NCBI GenBank assembly: GCA_947475795.1
Contig: CANJOX010000046.1
Coordinates: 1 to 13,097, forward strand
Direction: 5' to 3'
DNA length: 13,097 nucleotides
Source of the DNA: Gemmatimonadota bacterium
Lineage (GTDB): Bacteria; Gemmatimonadota; Gemmatimonadetes; Gemmatimonadales; Gemmatimonadaceae
Both the position numbers and the translations under genes were made by a program. This document shows, one piece after another, positions 7,389 to 13,097 of this stretch; position 1 is the stretch's first letter; each line of letters begins with the position of its first letter. The notes beneath the pieces are model-generated. The model had not been told where the DNA came from and searched no databases. It worked only from the letters and a program-made list of their open reading frames with translations.

Positions 7389-7829
7389 TCAGTCGTCGTC
7401 GCGTCGGCGTTGCCGCTTGACCTCGCCGCGCTGTCGCTTGTCGGTGAGGCGGCGTTCGACCGAGCCCCGCGTCGGCCGGGTGGCTTTCCGTGCCTTCTGC
7501 ACCACGAGCGCGCGCGCGACGAGGTGCACCAGTCGCTCGAGCGCCGCGCGCCGGTTCTGCTGCTGGCTGCGGTATTCCCCGGCCACGATGCGCAGGGCAC
7601 CGTCGGTGTCCAGCCGCGACGCCAGCCGCGCCATCACCAGCGCGCGCTGTTCGTCGCGCAGCGCGCGGGTGGTGCGCACGTTCCACTGCAGGGCGATGCG
7701 CGTCGCGCTGCGATTGACATGCTGACCACCCGGGCCGCTCCCGGTGATGGCGACCAGAGCGAGCTCGCTGGCCGGAATGCGAACGCCCGGCACCACGTCG
7801 AGATCATCCGGCGAGGGGGCCGACATCAT
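7389..7829 (-). CDS. arfB: Alternative ribosome-rescue factor ArfB (peptidyl-tRNA hydrolase)
   Basis: This 146-residue protein matches ArfB (YaeJ) in length and layout. An N-terminal release-factor-like catalytic domain carries the GGQ motif at residues 34-36 in the context GSGPGGQHVNRSATRIALQW. The C-terminal tail is strongly basic (KARKATRPTRGSVERRL, then KRQRGEVKRQRRR), as needed to enter the empty mRNA channel of a stalled ribosome. The enzyme releases the nascent chain from non-stop ribosomes by hydrolysing the peptidyl-tRNA ester. The lack of stop-codon-recognition domains distinguishes it from RF1/RF2. The ATG at 7829 overlaps the last base of the upstream gene's TGA (TGATG); a second in-frame ATG follows immediately at 7826. 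The pairing with a CNNM/CorC-type gene suggests translational coupling, not a shared pathway. Confidence 0.93.
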   Translation of the reverse strand: MMSAPSPDDLDVVPGVRIPASELALVAITGSGPGGQHVNRSATRIALQWNVRTTRALRDEQRALVMARLASRLDTDGALRIVAGEYRSQQQNRRAALERLVHLVARALVVQKARKATRPTRGSVERRLTDKRQRGEVKRQRRRDDD

Positions 7830-9184
7830 CAGTTGCCGTCGACCGCGTCGGCACGTCGATGGACCCGGAGCGCCGCCACACGGCGACCGTCCATCGCGAC
7901 GATTTCCAGCTCGCCGTCGGGATAGCTCACGCGATCACCGATTTTGGGCAGCCGCCCGAGCATCGCAAACGCATAGCCGCCCAGCGTTGACCAGTCCCCT
8001 TCGGGTATCGGGAGCTTGTGATCCGAGCGCACATCCACCAGCGACATCGAACCCGCGAGTTCGAGCACGCCGTCAAAGAGCAACGCGTCGCGTGACAGCG
8101 GATCGTACTCGTCGGCGATGTCACCGATGACTTCCTCAACGAGATCCTCCATCGTCACGATCCCCGCGGTCCCGCCATACTCGTCGAGGACCACCGCCAG
8201 ATGCGCCCGCGTCCGGCGCAAGTCGTCGAGCACGCGCTCGGCGGCACGCGTCGCCGGCACGAACAGCGGCTCGCGCAGGTGCGCGCGCAGCGAAAACGAC
8301 TCGGGGTGCTCGTCCAGCCAGAAGTCCTTGGCGAGGAACACGCCCACAATGTCGTCGGGCGTCTCGCGGTACACGGGATACCGCGAGTAGCGCTCCCGGC
8401 GCAGCGTCGCCACGAGTTCGTCCAACTCCACGTCCTCGGCGATCGCGATCATGTCCGTGCGGGGGCGCATGACGTCGAGCGCCTTCTTGTTGTGAAAATC
8501 GAAGACCCCGGCCAGCATCGCCGAGTCGGACTCGTCGAGAGTGCCGTGCGCCCGCGCCTGCATGACCAGCAGCCGCAGTTCCTCGGGGCTGTGCACGTGG
8601 CCCCCTTCCGACACCGGCTGGACGCCAACCAGCCGTAGCAGTCGGTTGGCCGTGCCGTTGAGCATGTCGATGAACGGCGACATGGCCCGGGAGAACAGCA
8701 TCAGCGGACGGGCCACCCACCGGCTCACCGCCTCGGGCATTGCGAGCGCAATCGACTTGGGGGCCAGCTCGCCCAGCACGATGTGCAGGAACGTGATCAC
8801 CAGGAACGCAACGCCGATGCCCACGCCGGTGTGCAGCGCCCCCGGCTGCGGCTCGACCCCCACCAGGTGCAGCACGCGGTCCACCAGCACGGCCACGGCC
8901 GGTTCGCCAATCCAGCCGAGGGCGAGCGAGGCGAGCGTGATGCCGAGCTGTGTCCCCGAGATATACCGGTCAAGTTGACCCAGCGCCCGCTGGACCACCT
9001 GCGCGCTTCGGTCACCTTCCGCGGCCATCTGGTCGATGCGGCTTCGCCGCACCGCCACCAGCGCAAACTCTGCCGCGACGAAAAAGGCATTGAGCAGCAC
9101 CAGCAGCAATACGACCAGCAATCGCCCCGAAATCGTACTGAACGTGATGTCGGGGGGGACGGGCAGGGATGGGTCAGCAAGCAT
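7829..9184 (-). CDS. CNNM/CBS/CorC-type integral membrane protein (hemolysin C-like family)
   Basis: The 451-residue protein has the three-part layout of this family. A CNNM (DUF21) membrane domain spans about residues 18-190, with helices such as LLVVLLLVLLNAFFVAAEFA and the conserved segment VLGELAPKSIAL. A pair of CBS domains lies at about 210-345, with VMRPRTDMIAI and the signature DEYGGTAGIVTMEDLVEEVIGDI. A C-terminal CorC_HlyC domain (about 355-440) contains GDWSTLGGYAFAMLGRLPKIGD. Relatives are implicated in magnesium or cobalt homeostasis, with adenine nucleotides or Mg bound by the CBS pair; the hemolysin name is historical. I choose the ATG at 9184 because upstream codons of the long open frame read through the pilS region on the other strand. 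No good Shine-Dalgarno is seen. Its stop overlaps the arfB start. Confidence 0.92.
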   Translation of the reverse strand: MLADPSLPVPPDITFSTISGRLLVVLLLVLLNAFFVAAEFALVAVRRSRIDQMAAEGDRSAQVVQRALGQLDRYISGTQLGITLASLALGWIGEPAVAVLVDRVLHLVGVEPQPGALHTGVGIGVAFLVITFLHIVLGELAPKSIALAMPEAVSRWVARPLMLFSRAMSPFIDMLNGTANRLLRLVGVQPVSEGGHVHSPEELRLLVMQARAHGTLDESDSAMLAGVFDFHNKKALDVMRPRTDMIAIAEDVELDELVATLRRERYSRYPVYRETPDDIVGVFLAKDFWLDEHPESFSLRAHLREPLFVPATRAAERVLDDLRRTRAHLAVVLDEYGGTAGIVTMEDLVEEVIGDIADEYDPLSRDALLFDGVLELAGSMSLVDVRSDHKLPIPEGDWSTLGGYAFAMLGRLPKIGDRVSYPDGELEIVAMDGRRVAALRVHRRADAVDGN

Positions 9185-9328
9185 ATTGTAAGGAAACGGA
9201 CAAGCCGCTGATTCGTCAGGGGAGTGCAATCTGCAAGAATGCAGGGTGCCCCGCCGTTGCGGCATTTTGCAATACACCCCGGTTTTGTGCGCGATACCCC
9301 AGCCATTCCGCAGGATCCGATTCAGGAA
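9185..9328. other. Divergent spacer between CNNM/CorC gene and pilS
   Basis: This 144-bp region is less GC-rich than its neighbours. It contains two small inverted repeats: CTGCA/TGCAG at 9231-9244 with a 4-base loop, and GCCG/CGGC around 9250 followed by ATTTT. If pilS began at one of its upstream candidate starts (GTG 9224 or ATG 9239), most of this would be coding. No convincing promoter was found in either direction. Confidence 0.35.
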
Positions 9329-11017
9329 ATGCTCGACCCACGCCGCGTCCTGCGCTGGGTCTGGCTGGGTCGCGCCGCGCTCTCCTGTGCCATTCTCGTC
9401 GCCGCCGTCTTCGTGTGGAGCGAGGCCGCGCCGACCGACACCCTGATCGCGACTTTGGCCTTCGCGTTTGCGACGCTGGCGACGGTGGGGTCGGCGCTCT
9501 ATTTGGAGATCGAGGGCCGCCCGCCCGGGGTGGCCTTCTACGCGGGCCAGTGCGCCGTCGATCTCGTTCTCGTCACCGCGGTGGTCCATATCACCGGCGG
9601 CTGGAGCTCGCAGTTCGCCGCGCTCTACATCCTCGTGATCGCGAGTGCCGCGATCCTGCTCCCGGTCCGGGGCGGGCTGGCCGTGGCCGTCGGGGCCTGC
9701 CTGCTCTACGCGGTCGACGCGCTGTGGTTGCGCCCCGGCACGCAGTACATCGGCGTGTCGGTGCAGATCGCCGTGTTCGTGATCGTCTCCGTGGGCTCCG
9801 GCTACGTGTCGTCGCGGCTGCGGCAGGTCGGTGCGGGACGTGAGGCGCTGGCGGCGCAGCTGGTGCAGGTGCAGCTCGAGGCGGCGGACATTCTGCGCAC
9901 CATCCGCGCCGGCATCGTGACCGTGGATGCGAACGGCTGCCTGCTGTACGCCAATCCGTCGGCCTCCGACCTGCTGGGGCTCGACCTGCCCTCGATGGTA
10001 GGACAACCCGTCCTGCGTGCTCTCCAACCCGTGTCGCGAAAGCTGGCGGCGCTGCTGGAGCAGTCGTCACGCGAGGGCGTGCGGACCACGCGCGCCGAAG
10101 GGGTGATTCAGCGGGGGGCGGAGCAGGTGGAGATCGGCGTCACCACGACGGTCTTCCCGGATTCGCGCACCGACGGCGGCCTGACCGCCACCGCCATCTT
10201 TCAGGACATCTCGGACAGTAAGCGCCTGCAGGCACTCAACGTGCGCGCCGAACGCTTGCAGGCCGTGGCTGAGCTGAGCGCGTCGCTGGCGCATGAGATC
10301 CGCAATCCGCTCGCCTCGATCCGGAGCGCCACCGAGCAGCTGGCCCGCCGACGTGCCAAGGCCATGGGTGACCGCCCCGAAGATGATGACGAGCGGATCC
10401 TGCACGATCTGGTGGTCCGCGAAGCCGATCGCCTGAGTCGCTTGCTGGCCGACTTCCTCGATTTCGCCCGCGCCCGCGTGACCCGGGTGAGCCCGGTCGA
10501 TCTGGGCGCCATCGTGCAGGCGGCGTCCACGATCGCGGCCTCTCATCCCGACCGACGTGACGGCGTGCAGGTACAGGTCCATGTTGCCCCGGAGTTGCCG
10601 TGGGTGGAGGGGGACGAGGATCTTCTCCACCGCGCCGTCTTCAATCTCGTGCTCAACGCCATCCAGGCTGTCGGCGATCTGGGGCATGTATTTGTCGAGG
10701 TCGATCGCTACCATCCGTCTGGGGAGCACGGCCCATCGTCGATGCTGACCGGGGAGCTGCTGTCGGTCAGTGTGACCGACGACGGCCCCGGGGTGCCACC
10801 CGACTTGGCCGATCGGCTGTTCGAGCCCTTCGTGACGGGAAAGCTCGGCGGAACGGGGCTCGGCCTGCCCGTGGTCCACCGCGCGGTCGAAGCCCACCGC
10901 GGCGTTGTGCTGGTCGATGCCCTGCCACAGGGCACCCGCTTCACCATGGTGCTGCCAATCGGCCGCGCCGCTGAAACCATGCTTCCGCCTACCAGTCCTT
11001 CCGGAGTGTCCGCGTGA
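9329..11017 (+). CDS. pilS: PilS-like membrane sensor histidine kinase
   Basis: With the ATG at 9329 the protein has 562 residues beginning MLDPRRVLRWVWLGR, which resembles PilS N-termini. About six membrane helices follow (residues about 14-170), then a PAS domain (about 190-300, with IRAGIVTVDANGCLLYANPSA). The HisKA domain has phospho-acceptor His322 in LAHEIRNPLASIRSATEQL. The ATPase domain shows NLVLNAIQAV (N box, near 437), DDGPGVPPDL (G1, near 484) and GGTGLGL (G2, near 510). PilS autophosphorylates and passes phosphate to PilR; in pseudomonads it also senses pilin in the membrane. The open frame extends to GTG 9224 and ATG 9239, but those extra codons have clearly lower third-position GC than the rest, so I prefer 9329. 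No start has an ideal Shine-Dalgarno. The stop overlaps the pilR GTG (GTGA). Confidence 0.92.
   Translation: MLDPRRVLRWVWLGRAALSCAILVAAVFVWSEAAPTDTLIATLAFAFATLATVGSALYLEIEGRPPGVAFYAGQCAVDLVLVTAVVHITGGWSSQFAALYILVIASAAILLPVRGGLAVAVGACLLYAVDALWLRPGTQYIGVSVQIAVFVIVSVGSGYVSSRLRQVGAGREALAAQLVQVQLEAADILRTIRAGIVTVDANGCLLYANPSASDLLGLDLPSMVGQPVLRALQPVSRKLAALLEQSSREGVRTTRAEGVIQRGAEQVEIGVTTTVFPDSRTDGGLTATAIFQDISDSKRLQALNVRAERLQAVAELSASLAHEIRNPLASIRSATEQLARRRAKAMGDRPEDDDERILHDLVVREADRLSRLLADFLDFARARVTRVSPVDLGAIVQAASTIAASHPDRRDGVQVQVHVAPELPWVEGDEDLLHRAVFNLVLNAIQAVGDLGHVFVEVDRYHPSGEHGPSSMLTGELLSVSVTDDGPGVPPDLADRLFEPFVTGKLGGTGLGLPVVHRAVEAHRGVVLVDALPQGTRFTMVLPIGRAAETMLPPTSPSGVSA
11003..11006 (+). promoter_or_regulatory. 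Shine-Dalgarno GGAG for pilR GTG start
   Basis: GGAG inside the last codons of pilS lies 7 bases before the GTG at 11014, supporting a GTG start within the GTGA overlap. Confidence 0.7.
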
Positions 11018-12396
11018 CCCCTCCCGCGCCCAACGACGACGCCCCTCGCGTCCTCATCGTGGACGACGAAACCGGCATTCTGGATTCGCTGCGCATTCTG
11101 CTCAAGAACGAAGGGTTTCTGCCGTTCACGGCGCACGGTGGCCGAGCCGGCCTTGAGCGCCTGACGGAGTTGCGCCCCGACATCGTGCTCACGGATGTCC
11201 GGATGCCCGACGTGACCGGGGTACAGGTGCTCAGCGCCGCCCGTCAGGCCGATCCCGATGTGCCGGTCATCCTGATGACCGCGCAGGCGACGCTGCAATC
11301 GGCCATGCAGGCCGTGAATGAAGGCGCGTACTACTACATCCAAAAGCCGTTCCGGAACGATGAGCTGCTGACCATCCTCCGTCGCGCCGCGGAGCATCGC
11401 AAGTTGCGGGTGGAGAACACGTCGCTCAAGCAGGAGATCAAGCGGCGCGATCGCACCACGAGCGGCCGGCCGATCGGTCGGAGCAAGCCGTGGCTCGATG
11501 TCCTGCGGCTGGCCGAGACGGTGGCGCCCACGGATTCCACGGTGCTGATCACCGGCGAGTCGGGGACCGGCAAGGAAGTCATCGCCCGGTACATCCATGA
11601 GCTGAGCACACGGACCGACCACAGTTTCCTGTCGATCAACTGCGGGGCCCTGCCGGAGTCGCTGCTCGAGAGCGAGCTGTTCGGCCATGTGAAGGGCTCG
11701 TTCACCGGCGCCGTCAAGGATAAGTCGGGGCTCTTCACGGCGGCCAACAAGGGCACGTTCTTCCTCGATGAAATCGGCGAGACCACGCCGTCGACGCAGG
11801 TGAAGCTGTTGCGCGTGCTGCAGCAGCGCGAAGTGATCCCGGTGGGCGCCACGGAGGCGCTGGCCGTCGATACGCGCGTACTGGCTGCCACCAATCGCGA
11901 TCTCGAGGAGGAGATCAAGCGCGGTGGCTTCCGCGCCGATCTCTTCTACCGCCTCAACGTGATTGCGGTGCATCTGCCGCCTCTGCGGCAGCGTCAGGAC
12001 GACATTCCGCTGCTGGCGGACGCGTTTCTGGCCCGCAGCGCCGCGCTCCGGCACGAGGCAGCCAAGTCGCTCGATGACGATGCGCTGGGGGCACTGATGG
12101 CCTATCCGTGGCCCGGCAACGTGCGCGAACTCGAGAATGCGCTGGAGCGCGCCGTCATTTTGTCGCCCCGCGAGATTATCGGCGTGGATGCGCTGCCCGA
12201 GCGTGTCACGGAGCGCCGCGCGGAGCCACTGGTGACGGAGCGGGCGCCGGTCTCGCCCACGCTCGAGGCCATCGAGCGGGCCTACATTCAGTGGGTGCTG
12301 CAGAACGAGGGGGGCAACAAGAGCCGGGCGGCGGACATGCTCGGGATCGATCCATCCACACTCTACCGGAAATTGGCCCGGTACGGGGACGCATGA
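11014..12396 (+). CDS. pilR: PilR-like sigma-54-dependent response regulator
   Basis: The 460-residue protein has the full NtrC-type layout. The receiver domain (about 10-125) has acidic residues Asp17/Asp18, phospho-acceptor Asp61 (IVLTDVRMP), Thr89 and Lys111. The AAA+ domain (about 150-385) has Walker A GESGTGKE (181-188), the sigma-54 contact loop GSFTGA, Walker B GTFFLDEIGE, and arginine fingers in the FRADLFYRLN region. A C-terminal Fis-type helix-turn-helix (about 420-457) contains NKSRAADMLGIDPSTLYRKL. GSFTGA in place of GAFTGA is a common active variant. Its role is to activate sigma-54 promoters when phosphorylated by PilS; a strong sigma-54 promoter lies 519 bases downstream of its stop, before a pilin gene. 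The GTG start overlaps the pilS stop and its own TGA overlaps the next ATG (ATGA). Confidence 0.95.
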   Translation: MTPPAPNDDAPRVLIVDDETGILDSLRILLKNEGFLPFTAHGGRAGLERLTELRPDIVLTDVRMPDVTGVQVLSAARQADPDVPVILMTAQATLQSAMQAVNEGAYYYIQKPFRNDELLTILRRAAEHRKLRVENTSLKQEIKRRDRTTSGRPIGRSKPWLDVLRLAETVAPTDSTVLITGESGTGKEVIARYIHELSTRTDHSFLSINCGALPESLLESELFGHVKGSFTGAVKDKSGLFTAANKGTFFLDEIGETTPSTQVKLLRVLQQREVIPVGATEALAVDTRVLAATNRDLEEEIKRGGFRADLFYRLNVIAVHLPPLRQRQDDIPLLADAFLARSAALRHEAAKSLDDDALGALMAYPWPGNVRELENALERAVILSPREIIGVDALPERVTERRAEPLVTERAPVSPTLEAIERAYIQWVLQNEGGNKSRAADMLGIDPSTLYRKLARYGDA

Positions 12397-12770
12397 CGAA
12401 GTCCATGATGTACCGCCACCGGTCCGGCTTCACACTGCTTGAACTGCTGGTCGTCGTGCTGATTCTCGGGGTGCTGGCGGCGATCGCGATCACCACCTTT
12501 GGCTCGACCAAGCGGCGGGCGTATCTGGCGGCCATGCAATCCGACCTGCGCGGCGTGGCGACGGCGGCTGAGACCCAGTTCACCGGCGATGATACCTACG
12601 CCACCACGCCGACGCCGCAGGGTTCGGAGGGGGTCACGCTGACCTTCTCGGGTACAGCCACCGGATGGCAGGCGACGGCCACGCATGTCGGCCTCCCGGG
12701 GGTGATCTGTTCGATCGCGTCGGGGTCGGCGCTGCCGGCTGGCGAGTCGAGCGGGCCGCGCTGCGAGTAG
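12393..12770 (+). CDS. Type IV prepilin-like protein
   Basis: The 125-residue protein has a short basic leader (MTKSMMYRHRSG) ending in Gly, then the class III signal FTLLELLVVVLILGVLAAIAI with Phe at +1 and Glu at +5. These are the hallmarks recognised by the prepilin peptidase PilD. The mature helix continues through STKRRAYLAAMQSDLRGVATAAETQF, and the C-terminal part carries two cysteines (VICSIA and GPRCE) that could form the D-region disulfide. It could be a small major pilin or a minor pilin/pseudopilin; sequence alone does not decide. The ATG at 12393 overlaps the pilR stop (ATGA), so it is co-transcribed with the regulators. Alternative ATGs at 12405 and 12408 would shorten the leader but keep the cleavage site. 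A GGGGA lies 3 bases upstream of 12393. Confidence 0.92.
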   Translation: MTKSMMYRHRSGFTLLELLVVVLILGVLAAIAITTFGSTKRRAYLAAMQSDLRGVATAAETQFTGDDTYATTPTPQGSEGVTLTFSGTATGWQATATHVGLPGVICSIASGSALPAGESSGPRCE

Positions 12771-12780
12771 ACGTTGGCGG

Positions 12781-12793
12781 GGGCGTCGCGCCC
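12781..12793 (+). terminator. Weak hairpin downstream of first pilin gene
   Basis: GGGCG, loop TCG, CGCCC forms a short GC hairpin 10 bases after the pilin stop. It lacks a T-run. It may terminate or stabilise the pilS-pilR-pilin transcript, but the evidence is slight. Confidence 0.25.
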
Positions 12794-12801
12794 TCGGGTG
12801 G

Positions 12802-12818
12802 CCTTGCATGACGCAAGG
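12802..12818. repeat. Inverted repeat CCTTGC-N5-GCAAGG upstream of the sigma-54 promoter
   Basis: A perfect 6-bp inverted repeat with a 5-base loop sits about 123-139 bases upstream of the predicted transcription start of the second pilin, a common distance for enhancer sites of sigma-54 activators. It could equally be part of a termination hairpin of the preceding gene. Confidence 0.4.
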
Positions 12819-12833
12819 ATCGTTGCAAATCCC

Positions 12834-12890
12834 GACACGCAATATGCCGGTCTGGTATGCCGCAAAATGATCAAAGTGGTTGTGTGACAG
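12834..12890 (-). promoter_or_regulatory. Candidate PilR-type TGTC elements
   Basis: On the minus strand GTGTC (12838-12834) and CTGTC (12890-12886) occur upstream of the sigma-54 promoter. From memory, the Pseudomonas aeruginosa PilR site is built on (C/G)TGTC elements, and both fit that form. The motif is short and will occur by chance, so this is a suggestion. Confidence 0.3.
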
Positions 12891-12914
12891 CGGGTTAGCG
12901 TTGTGCCGCGGTCG

Positions 12915-12930
12915 TGGCAAGGCAGTTGCC
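12915..12930 (+). promoter_or_regulatory. Sigma-54 (-24/-12) promoter of the second pilin gene
   Basis: TGGCAAGGCAGTTGCC matches the sigma-54 consensus TGGCAC-G-N4-TTGCW at all core positions. The GG (12916-12917) and GC (12928-12929) have the required 10-base separation; the only departures are C to A at the sixth base and a final C. Transcription should start near 12941, giving a leader of about 59 bases before the ATG at 13000. The nearby pilR gene encodes exactly the type of activator such a promoter needs. Confidence 0.85.
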
Positions 12931-12989
12931 ATAGACCATAGTGTCACATCGGGCACCACTCCGGAGCCCGCCGTCGCTGGACCCCCACT

Positions 12990-12993
12990 GGAG
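12990..12993 (+). promoter_or_regulatory. Shine-Dalgarno GGAG of the second pilin
   Basis: GGAG is 6 bases ahead of the ATG at 13000, a strong and well-spaced site, consistent with high expression of a major pilin. Confidence 0.75.
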
Positions 12994-12999
12994 CACACC

Positions 13000-13097
13000 A
13001 TGACCCGCACTCAGAACCGCACGCGCAAGGGCTTCACGCTCATTGAACTCCTCATTGTCGTCGTGATCATCGGCATCCTGGCCGCGATCGCGATCCC
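13000..13097 (+). CDS. Type IV prepilin, probable major pilin (3' end beyond window)
   Basis: Only the first 32 codons are in the window. They encode the leader MTRTQNRTRKG followed by FTLIELLIVVVIIGILAAIAI, an almost textbook prepilin N-terminus with the cleavage site after Gly11 and Glu at +5. The mature end matches classical type IVa pilins more closely than that of the first pilin gene. It has its own sigma-54 promoter and a strong Shine-Dalgarno, and sits 229 bases after the first pilin gene. This fits a PilS/PilR-controlled, strongly expressed pilin. The length and C-terminal features cannot be judged here. Confidence 0.95.
   Translation, partial: MTRTQNRTRKGFTLIELLIVVVIIGILAAIAI

Noticed and set aside
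7829..9184. Reading the hemolysin-like protein as a toxin secreted by the upstream type I operon
   Set aside because: The CNNM-CBS-CorC layout marks an inner-membrane ion-homeostasis type protein. The hemolysin label is historical and it lacks any secretion signal of the RTX type.
9185..10027. Long N-terminal extension of the CNNM/CorC-type protein
   Set aside because: It is antisense to pilS, very rich in Arg, Gln and His, and unlike the family, whose members begin just before the first membrane helix.
10708..12054. A 448-codon minus-strand open frame across pilS and pilR
   Set aside because: It mirrors the PilS ATPase region and PilR, shows no motif of its own, and is explained by codon bias on the opposite strand.

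Overview
The window is a stretch of high-GC chromosome from a Gram-negative bacterium. It encodes a TolC-like outer-membrane channel, an outer-membrane beta-barrel protein and type IV pilins with their PilS/PilR regulators, so a double-membrane envelope is certain. The pilin style, the GC-rich code and the gene mix recall Gemmatimonadota, but that assignment is an impression from memory and was not tested. No rRNA, tRNA, CRISPR array, insertion sequence or phage gene was seen.

Left block, minus strand (1-6355). Five genes read right to left: an ABC transporter subunit (membrane domain plus ATPase), a HlyD-type periplasmic adaptor, a TolC-type outer-membrane protein, a small cysteine-rich zinc-ribbon (CPXCG) protein, and a CHAD-domain protein cut by the left window edge. 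The first three form a type I secretion or tripartite efflux operon with tightly packed junctions. Its ATPase is the most unusual thing in the window: the Walker A lysine is glutamine, the catalytic glutamate is aspartate, and the Q-loop and signature motif are not recognisable.

Middle block (6356-9184). A 255-bp divergent spacer separates the secretion operon from a predicted outer-membrane beta-barrel protein of unknown role on the plus strand. It is followed convergently by a minus-strand pair: a CNNM/CBS/CorC-type membrane protein (first in transcription) and the ribosome-rescue hydrolase ArfB, linked by a TGATG stop/start overlap.

Right block, plus strand (9329-13097). pilS, pilR and a prepilin gene are joined by 4-base stop/start overlaps (GTGA, then ATGA). 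A 229-bp spacer then leads to a second prepilin gene, cut by the right edge. That spacer carries a near-consensus sigma-54 (-24/-12) promoter and TGTC-type elements. PilR is a sigma-54 activator, so the likely circuit is that membrane-bound PilS phosphorylates PilR, and PilR activates the sigma-54 promoter of the downstream pilin gene. The regulator, its probable target site and its probable target gene all lie within about 3.7 kb.
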